Below are positions 14,521 through 23,016 of a stretch of DNA of 64,000 nt, piece after piece. The stretch's first letter is position 1. The number at the start of each line of letters is the position of its first letter. The stretch lies in the NCBI RefSeq assembly GCF_040546685.1, contig NZ_JBEPOH010000001.1, forward strand, positions 1,116,001 to 1,180,000, in the 5' to 3' direction. The notes beneath the pieces are model-generated. The model was not told the origin of the DNA. It was given only the letters and a program-made list of their open reading frames with translations, and did not search any database. A program made the translations under genes and the position numbers. This DNA comes from Variovorax sp. OAS795. Its GTDB lineage: Bacteria; Pseudomonadota; Gammaproteobacteria; Burkholderiales; Burkholderiaceae_C.

Positions 14521-15630
14521 ATGAACCAGACGATCGCCACCCTCTCCGACGCAACGCTGCTGGGGCTGCCCGCGACCGACCTGGCACTGGCCATCGCGGC
14601 GGCACTCGCGGCCTACCTGGCCATGCGGCTGGTGCTGCGCTACGTGATCGAGCGCATGCGAAAAATCGCAGCGCACACGGGCAACCGCATCGACGACACC
14701 GTGGTCGACGTGCTGGGCAGCACCAACCGTGTGTTCCTGCTGCTTGCCGCACTGCTGGTCGGCGTTGGCCTGCTCGATCTGTCGGAGCGCTGGAACCAGC
14801 GCGTCGGGCAACTGTGGTTCATAGCGCTCGCGCTGCAGACGGGCCTGTGGCTCACCAAGGCCATCAGCCTCGGGCTGCGCCGCTACGAGGCGCGCCATAC
14901 CTCCGCCGGCATGACGCAGGTCAGCGCGTCGGCCGTGCTGCTGTCGTGGTCGCTGCGCACACTGCTATGGGCGGTGGTGCTGCTGGCGGTGCTCTCGAAC
15001 ATGGGGGTCAACATCACCGCGTTCGTGGCCAGCCTCGGCGTGGGCGGCGTTGCCATTGCGCTCGCGGTGCAGAACATCCTCGGCGACCTCTTCGCGTCGC
15101 TCGCGATCGCGGTCGACAAGCCCTTCGAAGTGGGCGATGCCATCGGCATCGGCGACCTGTCGGGAACGGTGGAGCACATCGGCCTCAAGACCACGCGGCT
15201 GCGCAGCCTGACCGGCGAGCAGATCGTCATCAGCAACACCGACCTGCTCAAGCAGGTGGTGAAGAACTATCGCCGCATGAACGAGCGGCGCATTGCGTTC
15301 AAGTTCGGCATGAGCTATCGCAGCGCGCCCGAGAAGCTCGAAGCCATTCCCGGCATCGTGAAGCGCCTGATCGAATCGCGGCCATCGCTGCGGCTGGACC
15401 GTGTGCACTTCCAGGCCTTCGGCCAAAGCTCGCTCGACTTCGAGGTCGTCTACTTCGTCAAGAGCGCGGACTACGGCCTCTACATGGACGAGCAGCAGCG
15501 GCTGAACCTGCAGATGATGCGCGAGTTCGAATCGCTCGGCGTCGAGCTCGCGATTCCGACCCAGGCCTTGTACGTTGCGCCCACCGAAGGCCGCCGCGCG
15601 GTGGCGAGGGAACTGGCCACTCAGGACTGA
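14521..15630 (+). CDS. MscS-family mechanosensitive ion channel
   Basis: A 369-residue inner-membrane protein with about five hydrophobic segments. The last one reads VNITAFVASLGVGGVAIALAVQN, the pore-lining TM3 motif of the MscS family. The beta domain LGDLFASLAIAVDKPFEVGDAIGIGDLSGTVE and a C-terminal alpha/beta domain follow. MscS channels open under membrane tension and release solutes on hypo-osmotic shock. The upstream extension to 14431 lacks family features; MNQTIATLSD at 14521 with AAGAAAGG upstream is a better start. Its last 10 bases overlap the 3' end of the next gene, which is convergent. Confidence 0.92.
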   Translation: MNQTIATLSDATLLGLPATDLALAIAAALAAYLAMRLVLRYVIERMRKIAAHTGNRIDDTVVDVLGSTNRVFLLLAALLVGVGLLDLSERWNQRVGQLWFIALALQTGLWLTKAISLGLRRYEARHTSAGMTQVSASAVLLSWSLRTLLWAVVLLAVLSNMGVNITAFVASLGVGGVAIALAVQNILGDLFASLAIAVDKPFEVGDAIGIGDLSGTVEHIGLKTTRLRSLTGEQIVISNTDLLKQVVKNYRRMNERRIAFKFGMSYRSAPEKLEAIPGIVKRLIESRPSLRLDRVHFQAFGQSSLDFEVVYFVKSADYGLYMDEQQRLNLQMMREFESLGVELAIPTQALYVAPTEGRRAVARELATQD

Positions 15631-17024
15631 CGCAGGCTCCGGTTCGCGGCGGCCAGCAGGTCGTCCGGATGCAGCATGGCGGCCCGCGCCATGGCCGCCG
15701 TTTCGTACTGGTGCAACGCGGCACGCAGGCGCGATGCAGTGAAGAGGGAATGCCATGCCGGCGCAAGCGCCGCATGCGGCGGCGCTGCTTCACCGCGCGC
15801 CACCTGCTGCGCAAAGGCGAGGCTCGCGGGCTCGGCAAGCAGCACGGCCTTGGTCGCGGCGCTCAACACCTGCGGCGGAGGCTCGGCCGCTGCAGGGCAG
15901 CAATAGAACACGTGCGGCGGCAACGAATGGCCGAGGGGCTCGAGCCGGTGCAGCGATGAGCCGAGGATGCGTGCCGCGCCATCGGCCGATGCAAAGGCGT
16001 ATGCGGTTTCGGCGCTTGCCTGTGCGAGCCGCCGCAAGCCGCGCAGCAGGCGTGGGAGATCCGACGTCGCCGCAGCGGAAGAGGCCTTGATTTCCGCGAG
16101 CAGGATCAGCTCGGCCGCCGCGCCCGGCGCGCTTCGCAGCAGGGCGGCATCCCACTCTTCCTTTGCCTTGCTCGCTGCACCCGGAAAGCCGCGCGGTGTT
16201 CGGAGGTTGCGTACCACGCGATAGGCCGCCGTGCCTTGTGGCCGGCGTTCATTCAGCAGGCCTGCAATCTGGTGGAACGCCTCGGACCCGGCCTGCTCGG
16301 CACGCTCGCCCTCGCGCGCCGACGTGCGCCCGTCGGCAGCGGCGGCATGGCTGCCGGCCAGCGGCCCGCGCCGTTCGCAGAGCGCCAGGTAGCGCCGCAC
16401 GACCTCGAGTGCGAGCAACGCATCGCCGCGCAGCAGTCGCGCCAGCGCCGTGCCGGACAAGATGGCCTGCAGCGGGGGGCGCCCCTGCGGTTCGGCTATG
16501 TGCTGCCCGAGCACCTGTTCGATGGCTCGCGCCAGCTCGGCCCATGAACCCGCTGCCGCGAGACCGTGCAGCGGAGCGAGCGCCTCGCGCGCGGCGCCGG
16601 CCGGCATGCGTCGCAGCTTGCCCGGATGCGCAACGGCATCGGTCGCCATTCGCACCGCACGCTGATCGGCTGCGCGCGTCTTGCGAAGCTGCACGTGTTC
16701 GTGGACCGAAGCTTCCTGTGCCTGCAGCACCGACGCCTGGAAGGCCGGGTCGCCGCCGTCAGGGTCGAGCGCCTGCAGGATCAACTGCGACAGCGCGCGG
16801 GTGAACATCTCCTGGGCGTGCGCCGGCGGCGGTTGATGCCGCTCCTTCGCGAGACGGGCAGCTTCGATCGCAAACGCCAGCGCAGTGGTCGCGCCGCCTT
16901 CCACCGCCGCCTCTGTGCTGTGCGGCAAGGCCGGCATCAGGTACCTGCGCGGTGCCGTGCGCAGGGCCTCCATGAGAAGAGCGTCGAGGTGGTGAGTCAA
17001 ATCGGTTCGAAACAGAGACAGCAA
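15621..17024 (-). CDS. Unknown protein with possible PD-(D/E)XK-like C-terminal core
   Basis: A 467-residue Ala/Leu/Arg-rich protein, largely helical, without signal peptide or membrane segment. The first 260 residues look like helical repeats with no recognised domain. Residues 268-315 read as a beta-strand-rich part: RVVRNLRTPRGF, then EEWDAALL (Asp292), then ELILLAEIKAS (Glu311, Lys313). A D-x18-E-x-K arrangement on predicted strands is the hallmark of PD-(D/E)XK nucleases, but the assignment is inference. I recall similar Burkholderiales proteins with only doubtful names. The start is TTG at 17024; ATG 16973 is the alternative. It is divergent from the lipoprotein gene and convergent with the channel gene. 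Confidence 0.72.
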   Translation of the reverse strand: MLSLFRTDLTHHLDALLMEALRTAPRRYLMPALPHSTEAAVEGGATTALAFAIEAARLAKERHQPPPAHAQEMFTRALSQLILQALDPDGGDPAFQASVLQAQEASVHEHVQLRKTRAADQRAVRMATDAVAHPGKLRRMPAGAAREALAPLHGLAAAGSWAELARAIEQVLGQHIAEPQGRPPLQAILSGTALARLLRGDALLALEVVRRYLALCERRGPLAGSHAAAADGRTSAREGERAEQAGSEAFHQIAGLLNERRPQGTAAYRVVRNLRTPRGFPGAASKAKEEWDAALLRSAPGAAAELILLAEIKASSAAATSDLPRLLRGLRRLAQASAETAYAFASADGAARILGSSLHRLEPLGHSLPPHVFYCCPAAAEPPPQVLSAATKAVLLAEPASLAFAQQVARGEAAPPHAALAPAWHSLFTASRLRAALHQYETAAMARAAMLHPDDLLAAANRSLRQS

Positions 17025-17215
17025 CTGCCGGCCACTCTACGACGGCAACTGACATTCTTGCGTCATCGGCACCTGGATGTGACGCCGAATGTCATGTGCG
17101 GCGCACAGGCGGCGCACCGCAGCGTCCAGCCAGCGCTTCCGGCGAATGGAAAAGAATTCAATCGCAATTTGGCATGCATGTTGCTGAAACAATTTCTAAC
17201 CATCACTTCTTCGAC

Positions 17216-19381
17216 ATGCATCCACAAGACAACGACAACAAGATTCCCCTGGACCGCCGCACCTTCTGCATGGGCGCGGTCAGCCTGGTTGCGCTCGGCA
17301 CGAGCGGCTGTGGAGGTGGCGGCGGAGGAGGGGGTGGTGGAATCGGCGGCGGTGTGGCTGGAAACGTCGGCGGGGTGTCCGCGGCGGCCCCGCAGGACGC
17401 TTCGGCCGCGTCCGTGGCGGCGCCCAATTCCGCGCGCGATCCCACGCCCAATGTCGCCACCGATCCCGTGAACGAGCCGGTGCCTGCCCCTGCGACATCG
17501 CGGAAGTTCGTACACCCCGGCCTCCTTCACACCGATGCCGACTTCGAACGCATGCGTGCCAAGGTCGCGGCCAATGCGCAGCCCTGGCTCGATGGCTGGA
17601 ACCGGTTGAAAGCCAACGGCCGTTCGCAGCTCGGCGCCACGCCCCGGCCGCTTGCCACCGTGATTCGCGGCGGCGACAACCAGAACTTTGCGCAGATGTA
17701 CATCGACATCGCGCGCGCCTATCAACTCGCACTGCGCTGGAAGGTGTCGGAGGACACGCGATATGCCGACCTGGCGGTCGTCTTCCTCAACGCGTGGTCG
17801 TCCACGCTGACGTCGATCGAGGGCAACGCGGACCGCTTCCTGGCGGCCGGCATCTACGGCCACCAGTTCGCGAACGCGGCCGAGATCATGCGCACCTATC
17901 CGGGCTGGGTGGCCAGCGACTTCGCGCGCTTCCAGAACATGATGCTCGCGGTGTTCTATCCGCTCAACCACAGCTTCCTGGTCAACCACAATGGCGCCGA
18001 GATCACCAACTACTGGGCCAACTGGGACCAGTGCACGCTGGCCTCGATCCTGGCCATCGGCGTGCTGTGCGACCGGCAGGACCTCTACGACGAGGCCCTG
18101 GGCTACTACAAGGCAGGCCAGGGCAACGGGGCCGGCCTGCAGGCGGTCTACCACGTGCATCCGGGCTACCTCGGCCAGTGGCAGGAGAGCGGCCGCGACC
18201 AGGGCCATTGCACCCTGGGCATCGGCCTGGCGGGCGTGTTCTGCGAGATGGCCTGGAACCAGGGCGACGACGTGTACGGCTACGAGAACAACCGCTTCCT
18301 GGCCGGTGCCGAGTACGTCGCCAAGTCCAATCTTCGCGACCTCTCCGGCAACTTCTACACCGTGCCGTTCTTCACCAACATCAACAAGCAGGGAACGCAG
18401 GACGTGCTGTCGACTGGCGCCCTGGGGCACCAGCGCGGCATCTGGGAAAGCGTCTACAACCACTATGCGAACCGGCTCGGGATCGCCACGCCCTACACGT
18501 TGTTGCAGGCCATCCAGATGCGCCCCGAAAACGACGGCAGCAACGGCGACCAGCTGGGCTTCGGAACGCTGACCTACACGCGCGACCCGATCGCGACGCT
18601 CGTCGCGCCGCGCGGACTCACGGCGCATGTGCGTGGCGCGCAGGTCGATCTGTCGTGGTGGGGCAGCACCGGTGCGCTGAGCTACACCGTCAAGCGCGCC
18701 GCCAACGCGGGCGGTCCCTATGCCACGGTGAGTTCGGGCATCACCGACACGCTCACCTTCATCGACAACGGCGTCAGCGCCGGAGAGGTGTGGCACTACG
18801 TGGTGGTGGCGGTGAACGCGGGCGGCGAGAGCGCTCCTTCCACGGAAGTGCGCGCGGCCATCAAGGCCGAACTGCTGATGCAGCTCAACTTCGCGAGCGC
18901 CGCAGACGACGCCAGCCTTCCGGCCGCGCCGGTGAAGAACCTGGCGGACTTCACGATCGCCTGCCGCGTGTACCTGGACGCCATTTCCACCTGGTCGCGC
19001 GTGTTCGATTTCGGCTCGGGCCAACGCCGCTACATGATGCTCACGCCACGCAGCGGCGCAGGCAAGGTGCGCTATGCCATCACCACCGTGCATGGCTACA
19101 ACACCCAGATGATCGAGGGTTCGGCGCCGCTGCCCACCGGCCGCTGGGTGCACGTGGCGGTGACCTTGTCAGGGGCGCTCGGCACGCTGTACGTCGATGG
19201 CGCGGTGGCCGGCAGCAACGCGCAGATGACGCTGGCCCCGTTCGATCTTGGCGAGACCACGCAGAATTTTCTAGGCCGCTCGCAGTATCCGGCCGATCCG
19301 TACCTGCGTGGGCGGCTCGACGACTTCCGCATCTACCATGGCGCATTGACGGCGGCGGAGATCGCCTCGCTTGCGGCCTAG
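17216..19381 (+). CDS. Tat-dependent lipoprotein: alginate-lyase-like, FN3 and LamG-like domains
   Basis: A 721-residue exported protein. The N-terminus has a twin-arginine motif (DRRTFCMG, Arg14-Arg15), a hydrophobic run and a lipobox GTSGC (Cys32), followed by ten glycines. After a low-complexity linker comes a helical domain starting HPGLLHTDADFERMRAKV, the typical entry of alginate lyase/heparinase-like (alpha/alpha) toroids, extending to about residue 450. A fibronectin type III domain (about 461-551) and a concanavalin-like LamG domain (about 555-721) follow. It probably binds and cleaves or trims a polysaccharide at the cell surface; substrate unknown. ATG 17174 upstream is possible. 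The TAG stop lies in the target duplication of the IS element that follows. Confidence 0.85.
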   Translation: MHPQDNDNKIPLDRRTFCMGAVSLVALGTSGCGGGGGGGGGGIGGGVAGNVGGVSAAAPQDASAASVAAPNSARDPTPNVATDPVNEPVPAPATSRKFVHPGLLHTDADFERMRAKVAANAQPWLDGWNRLKANGRSQLGATPRPLATVIRGGDNQNFAQMYIDIARAYQLALRWKVSEDTRYADLAVVFLNAWSSTLTSIEGNADRFLAAGIYGHQFANAAEIMRTYPGWVASDFARFQNMMLAVFYPLNHSFLVNHNGAEITNYWANWDQCTLASILAIGVLCDRQDLYDEALGYYKAGQGNGAGLQAVYHVHPGYLGQWQESGRDQGHCTLGIGLAGVFCEMAWNQGDDVYGYENNRFLAGAEYVAKSNLRDLSGNFYTVPFFTNINKQGTQDVLSTGALGHQRGIWESVYNHYANRLGIATPYTLLQAIQMRPENDGSNGDQLGFGTLTYTRDPIATLVAPRGLTAHVRGAQVDLSWWGSTGALSYTVKRAANAGGPYATVSSGITDTLTFIDNGVSAGEVWHYVVVAVNAGGESAPSTEVRAAIKAELLMQLNFASAADDASLPAAPVKNLADFTIACRVYLDAISTWSRVFDFGSGQRRYMMLTPRSGAGKVRYAITTVHGYNTQMIEGSAPLPTGRWVHVAVTLSGALGTLYVDGAVAGSNAQMTLAPFDLGETTQNFLGRSQYPADPYLRGRLDDFRIYHGALTAAEIASLAA

Positions 19382-19382
19382 C
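19377..19382. repeat. Left target-site duplication of the IS481-family element
   Basis: CCTAGC here is repeated at 20426-20431 on the other side of the element. It contains CTAG, the preferred core target of IS481 itself, and the stop codon of the lipoprotein gene. Confidence 0.92.
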
Positions 19383-20425
19383 TGTGAAGCTTCAATAGGT
19401 TGTATCCGGTGTTCATCCGGATTGGGTTTGAGAGACTGGAAGTCGCCAAACACCCAATCCACTCAGGACGCCCAACCGGATGAACACCCATAAGCATGCC
19501 CGACTTACCTTTGCCCGCCGAATCGAGATGGTCAAACAGATGACCTTGGAAGGCCTGGATGCCGTGCGAGCCGCAGCCGCACACGGCGTCACTGCGCCAA
19601 CGGCCAGGAAGTGGCTCGGTCGCTATCTGGCCGGGGGCGAAGCCGCGTTGGCCGATGCGTCCTCCAGGCCCACGCGCTCGCCCAGGGCCATCGATGCGGG
19701 CAAGGCCTTGCTCATCGTCGAGCTGCGCAAACGCCGGATGCTGCAGGCTCGCATCGCACGCAGCGTGGGCGTCTCGGAGTCCACGGTCAGTCGCGTCCTG
19801 GCGCGAGCGGGCATGTCCAGGTTGAGCGATCTGGAGCCTGTCGAAGCGGTCGTGCGCTATGAACACGAGGCGCCCGGCGATCTGCTGCACATCGACACCA
19901 AGAAGCTCGGGCGCATCGTGCGGCCCAGCCACCGTGTCACAGGAAACCGGCGCGACTCGGTCGACGGCGCAGGCTGGGAGACGCTGTTCGTGGCCATCGA
20001 CGACCATGCAAGGCTGGCGTTCACCGCCATGCACCCGGACGAGAAGCAAGCGCAGGCGGTCCTGTTCCTGCGCAATGCGGTGGCCTATTACGCCCGCCTG
20101 GGCATCATCGTCAAGCGGTTGCTCACGGACAACGGCCCAGCGTTTCGCTCGCGCGAGTTCAGGGCAACCTGCACGGAACTGGGCATCAAGCACAGCTTCA
20201 CGCGCCCCTACCGGCCGCAGACCAATGGCAAGGCCGAGAGGTTCATCCAGTCCGCGCTGCGAGAGTGGGCCTACGGCTGGACCTACCAGAACTCGGCCCA
20301 TCGAACCGATGCCCTGGCAAGCTGGCAGCACCACTACAACTGGCATCGCCCGCACAGCGGTATCGGCGGCGTCGCGCCCATCTCCAGAATCAACTCGTCA
20401 AGAAACAACCTCTTGACGCTTCACA
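19383..20425 (+). mobile_element. Complete IS481-family insertion sequence
   Basis: A 1043-bp element bounded by near-perfect terminal inverted repeats. The left end begins TGTGAAGCTTCAATAGGTTG. The right end, read on the minus strand, begins TGTGAAGCGTCAAGAGGTTG; 21 of the first 24 bases match. A 6-bp duplication CCTAGC flanks it. One transposase gene is present and intact. The ends and length closely resemble IS481 of Bordetella, which targets NCTAGN. Intact ends, matching flanks and an open transposase suggest a recent insertion. Confidence 0.96.
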
Positions 20426-20430
20426 CCTAG
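19480..20430 (+). CDS. IS481-family transposase
   Basis: A 316-residue DDE transposase. The N-terminal helix-turn-helix (RRIEMVKQMTLEG...VTAPTARKWLGRY, then a second HTH with ARIARSVGVSESTVSRVLARAG) is followed by the RNase H-like integrase core. The catalytic residues are visible: the first Asp in LLHIDTKKLG, the second in LLTDNGPAFRS and the Glu in TNGKAERFIQ. The C-terminal YNWHRPHSGIGG motif is standard for the family. The gene reads through the right inverted repeat, and its TAG stop (20428-20430) is supplied by the target duplication, not by the element. Confidence 0.96.
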   Translation: MNTHKHARLTFARRIEMVKQMTLEGLDAVRAAAAHGVTAPTARKWLGRYLAGGEAALADASSRPTRSPRAIDAGKALLIVELRKRRMLQARIARSVGVSESTVSRVLARAGMSRLSDLEPVEAVVRYEHEAPGDLLHIDTKKLGRIVRPSHRVTGNRRDSVDGAGWETLFVAIDDHARLAFTAMHPDEKQAQAVLFLRNAVAYYARLGIIVKRLLTDNGPAFRSREFRATCTELGIKHSFTRPYRPQTNGKAERFIQSALREWAYGWTYQNSAHRTDALASWQHHYNWHRPHSGIGGVAPISRINSSRNNLLTLHT

Positions 20431-20431
20431 C
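20426..20431. repeat. Right target-site duplication of the IS481-family element
   Basis: CCTAGC identical to 19377-19382. It supplies the stop codon of the transposase. Confidence 0.92.
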
Positions 20432-20453
20432 CACGCACCGGCCGGTCCAGACG

Positions 20454-21557
20454 CTAGACCGCGCCGTGCGCCTCCACGTACAGCGCGTAGAGCGAATGGC
20501 TGCTCGCCATGTAGAGCCGGTTGCGCTTCGGCCCGCCGAACTCGAGATTCGCGCAGCGCTCCGGAAGACGGATGAAGCCGATCGGCTTGCCTTGCGGATT
20601 GAAGACCTTCACGCCATCGAAGTCCTCCGATTTTCCGAGCGGCAGGTGGGCCTTCATGCCGCCGCCGATGTCCGTCGCCTCGGGTGCGAATGCACCGCTG
20701 AAGCCCCAGCCGCACCAGAGGTTGCCGTCGCGGTCCACGCGAAAGCCATCGAGCGCGCCGGGACCGTCCGCGTCAATCAGCTTGGTCTTGTTCGACACGC
20801 TCGCCCCGTCGGCTGAAACGTCGTAGCTCCAGATGCTGCGGTGGGGCGTTCCCTTCCACTCGACCACGTACAGCTTCTTCTCGTCGGGCGAGAACGCGAG
20901 GCCGTTCGGGTTCACGAGGTCGGTGATCACCGCCGTGAGCTTGCCGTCGGTGGCAATGCGGTAGACGTTGGTCGTGGCCTGTTCGGGCGTGGCCCGCGAG
21001 CCTTCCCACTCGCCGTTGATGCCGAAGGTCGGGTCGGTGAACCACACCGTGTCGTCCGACCTCACGACCACGTCGTTGGGAGCATTGAGCTTCTTCCCCT
21101 CGAAGCTGTCGGCCAGCACCGTCATGCGGCCGTCCTTCTCCGTGCGCACCACGCGGCGCGTGACCGAGTGCTCGCAGGTGACCAGCCGGCCCTGCCGGTC
21201 GCGCGTGTTGCCGTTGGCGAAGTTGGCGTTCTGCCTGTGCACCGTGAACCTGCCGGTCTTCTCGTCGTACTTCATGATCCGGTTGTTCGGAATGTCGCTG
21301 CACAGCAGGTAGCCGCCCTCGGGAAAGTACACCGGCCCTTCAGCCCACCGCATGCCCGTGCCCACCTGCTCGACGGTGCTGCTGTAGATGCGGTACTTGG
21401 CAAAGCTCGGATCGAGGATCAGCACCGACGGGTCCGGGTAGCGCTGGTTCGGCCTGAACTCGAAAGATTGCGCATCGGCCACTCCCGCAAGGGCCGCCAA
21501 TCCGGAGCCCGCGGCGGTCTTCAGGAATTGGCGGCGGCGACGGCTTCCGTTCTGCAT
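20454..21557 (-). CDS. Tat-exported SMP-30/gluconolactonase-like protein
   Basis: A 367-residue periplasmic protein of the SMP-30/gluconolactonase/LRE beta-propeller family. The N-terminus has a twin-arginine signal (SRRRRQFLKTAAGSG, then an Ala-rich core ending VADAQ). Propeller motifs include WAEGPVYFPEGGYLLCSDIPNNRI (metal-binding Glu after the trp-ala), KLNAPNDVVV (metal-binding Asn), LVNPNGLAFSPDEKKLYV and ALDGFRVDRDGNLWCG (metal-binding Asp). Relatives hydrolyse sugar lactones using one divalent metal ion. The ATG has an AGGAGA site 8 bases upstream. It is convergent with the IS and ends only 23 bases after the target duplication, so it was just missed by the insertion. Confidence 0.9.
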   Translation of the reverse strand: MQNGSRRRRQFLKTAAGSGLAALAGVADAQSFEFRPNQRYPDPSVLILDPSFAKYRIYSSTVEQVGTGMRWAEGPVYFPEGGYLLCSDIPNNRIMKYDEKTGRFTVHRQNANFANGNTRDRQGRLVTCEHSVTRRVVRTEKDGRMTVLADSFEGKKLNAPNDVVVRSDDTVWFTDPTFGINGEWEGSRATPEQATTNVYRIATDGKLTAVITDLVNPNGLAFSPDEKKLYVVEWKGTPHRSIWSYDVSADGASVSNKTKLIDADGPGALDGFRVDRDGNLWCGWGFSGAFAPEATDIGGGMKAHLPLGKSEDFDGVKVFNPQGKPIGFIRLPERCANLEFGGPKRNRLYMASSHSLYALYVEAHGAV

Positions 21558-21665
21558 CGATGGATCTCCTGTGTCGTATGGAAAGGGACGGCTCGCCCGT
21601 GCTCGCAGGCGTGGGGCCGCGCCGATCTTACGTACAGGAGGACACCGGGTGCACTGCCGCGCGGC

Positions 21666-21881
21666 TCACGCGCCCTGGGTCTGGCTCGAAGAAGCGCGTC
21701 GTCGAATTTCACTCTGGAGCGCCCGCTGTCCCGCTGCCAACGCGCCTTCATAGGTGTCCGCTGCGTCGAAGGCATCGCGAAGCACTTTGGGGTTCGCTCC
21801 GTCGGTATCCGTTTCGAGCAGGCGCCAGACATATGAACCGAGGGCTGGCTCCTCGATGATGAGTTCGATGGGGTGTGTCAT
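21666..21881 (-). CDS. Small protein of unknown function
   Basis: A 71-residue protein starting MTHPIELIIEEPALGSYVWRLLE. The first half is strand-rich and contains a YVWRLLETD stretch; the second half is a helix (VLRDAFDAADTYEGALAAGQRALQSEI). The composition is ordinary for this genome and the pattern looks like a small alpha+beta protein. No family name is recalled with confidence. Five extra in-frame residues from 21896 are possible. It lies upstream of the SMP-30-like gene on the same strand but 108 bases away. Confidence 0.6.
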   Translation of the reverse strand: MTHPIELIIEEPALGSYVWRLLETDTDGANPKVLRDAFDAADTYEGALAAGQRALQSEIRRRASSSQTQGA

Positions 21882-22257
21882 GCGCTCAAGTTGCACAAGA
21901 GTGGGCGGGATGTCTGTAGGCGGAATTCGATGCTCCCGAGGAATATGTCGCGATCCCCGCGGAATCTCGAGGCGGCTAACTATTGTTGACTTTCATTGCT
22001 CTCGCACAACTTCACAATCTGCAACAGCTGGTCGAGCACAGGGGTGAAGAGCGAGGAACAAGGGACTCGATGCAGCGCCTCGACCATCGGGCCTTGCTGC
22101 CAGGTCGAAATCCTTATCACCAAGCTTTTACTGAAGAGAGAAGGTTCAATGCATGGAGATCTCGCGCTGAAGATGATGTCGGACCTATTCACGGGGGGCG
22201 GTGCCGTTTGCCGCAGAGCCTTTGCTGGAACGAATGACACCTTTGGAGCAAATTGAT
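21882..22257. other. Lower-GC intergenic stretch without a convincing gene
   Basis: About 375 bases with GC clearly below the neighbours. Several short reading frames are open on both strands (for example 21996-22256 plus and 21980-22240 minus), but none has a credible start site, codon bias or recognisable motif. The plus-strand frame ending at 22256 runs directly into the start of the next gene and could be the remains of an upstream partner. Confidence 0.4.
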
Positions 22258-22545
22258 ATGTTTACTTGGCTCAACAAACAAGGCGTGCGCAGTGACCGCG
22301 GCTTTGAGGTCCAACATACTGGCCGCTTCGATGCCGAGTACAGCGAGGGCGGCCAAGTGGTCGAGCTGTATGTGGAGAGCGGCCTCGATGGGGGGGTGCC
22401 TTGTATAAGTATTGACCCGGAAGCGTTTGCGCGCTGGCGGGATGGCAGCGCGGTTGCGCCAGAAAAGCAAGCCGAAATGATGCAAAACTTCAAAGAAGCG
22501 ATGGAGTTTCAAGGCTTGAAAACGGTGGTGGAAAGAGGCGAGTAG
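22258..22545 (+). CDS. Small acidic protein, possible immunity-type protein
   Basis: A 95-residue protein starting MFTWLNKQGVRSDRGFEVQ. It alternates strands (GFEVQHTGRFDAEYSEGGQVVELYVES, GGVPCISI) with a C-terminal helix (FARWRDGSAVAPEKQAEMMQNFKEAMEFQG). It is acidic and soluble with no signal peptide. Size, charge and location in a lower-GC islet recall the small immunity proteins found beside polymorphic toxins, but I cannot assign a family securely. ATG 22258 has TTGGAG about 8 bases upstream; ATG 22234 is an in-frame alternative. No toxin gene is recognisable upstream. Confidence 0.65.
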   Translation: MFTWLNKQGVRSDRGFEVQHTGRFDAEYSEGGQVVELYVESGLDGGVPCISIDPEAFARWRDGSAVAPEKQAEMMQNFKEAMEFQGLKTVVERGE

Positions 22546-22662
22546 GTTGCGAGACGTGTTTTTGCCCTATCACGGACAACGATCAAACGTACATCCAGCC
22601 AGGCGGCAGGGGTACTTTGCCGCAGTTTCGAAAAATTCTTGGGGCGCCTGGGGCGTTGCGGT

Positions 22663-23016
22663 ATGAAGTACAACGCTCTAACTGGATTGGTCTTTGCTTC
22701 TTTCTTTTGCGGGGGGTGCTCTGGGCAAATCTCAAAAAATCTTGATGCTTGTCGCTTGAACGTTCCCCCGCTCGACTCAGAAGTTCGAGAGACGCACGCT
22801 GGGAAAATATTTTCTTATCCGCCCGACGTGGGCGGAAAATATTCCGGATGCAAGAAGGCGTGGTTAGAAGATGGAAGTCCTTTGCTCTTTCTGGAGTTAA
22901 AGAATGGTTCTATTCGTAAGGTCGATGCATTTGAGGATGGTGCAATTGGGCTTGCTTGTGTTTTGATGGTGACGGCGAATTGTTGGAGGGGGGCTCAAGA
23001 AAATGTTTGCCATTGA
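22663..23016 (+). CDS. Putative small lipoprotein of unknown function
   Basis: A 117-residue protein. The N-terminus MKYNALTGLVFASFFCGGCSG has one basic residue, a hydrophobic core and a cysteine after Gly-Gly, an acceptable though not ideal lipobox. The mature part has several further cysteines (DACR, SGCKK, GLACV, NCWRG, ENVCH), so disulfide bonds in the periplasm are likely. The base composition is markedly lower in GC than the surrounding genes and codon use is A/T-tolerant, suggesting transfer. The frame extends eight codons upstream to 22639, but the hydrophobic signal begins at 22663. Confidence 0.6.
   Translation: MKYNALTGLVFASFFCGGCSGQISKNLDACRLNVPPLDSEVRETHAGKIFSYPPDVGGKYSGCKKAWLEDGSPLLFLELKNGSIRKVDAFEDGAIGLACVLMVTANCWRGAQENVCH

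Noticed and set aside
21983..22237. Small plus-strand frames in the lower-GC stretch before 22258
   Set aside because: Overlapping frames on both strands, no convincing start and no known motif; kept only as a possible toxin remnant in the findings.
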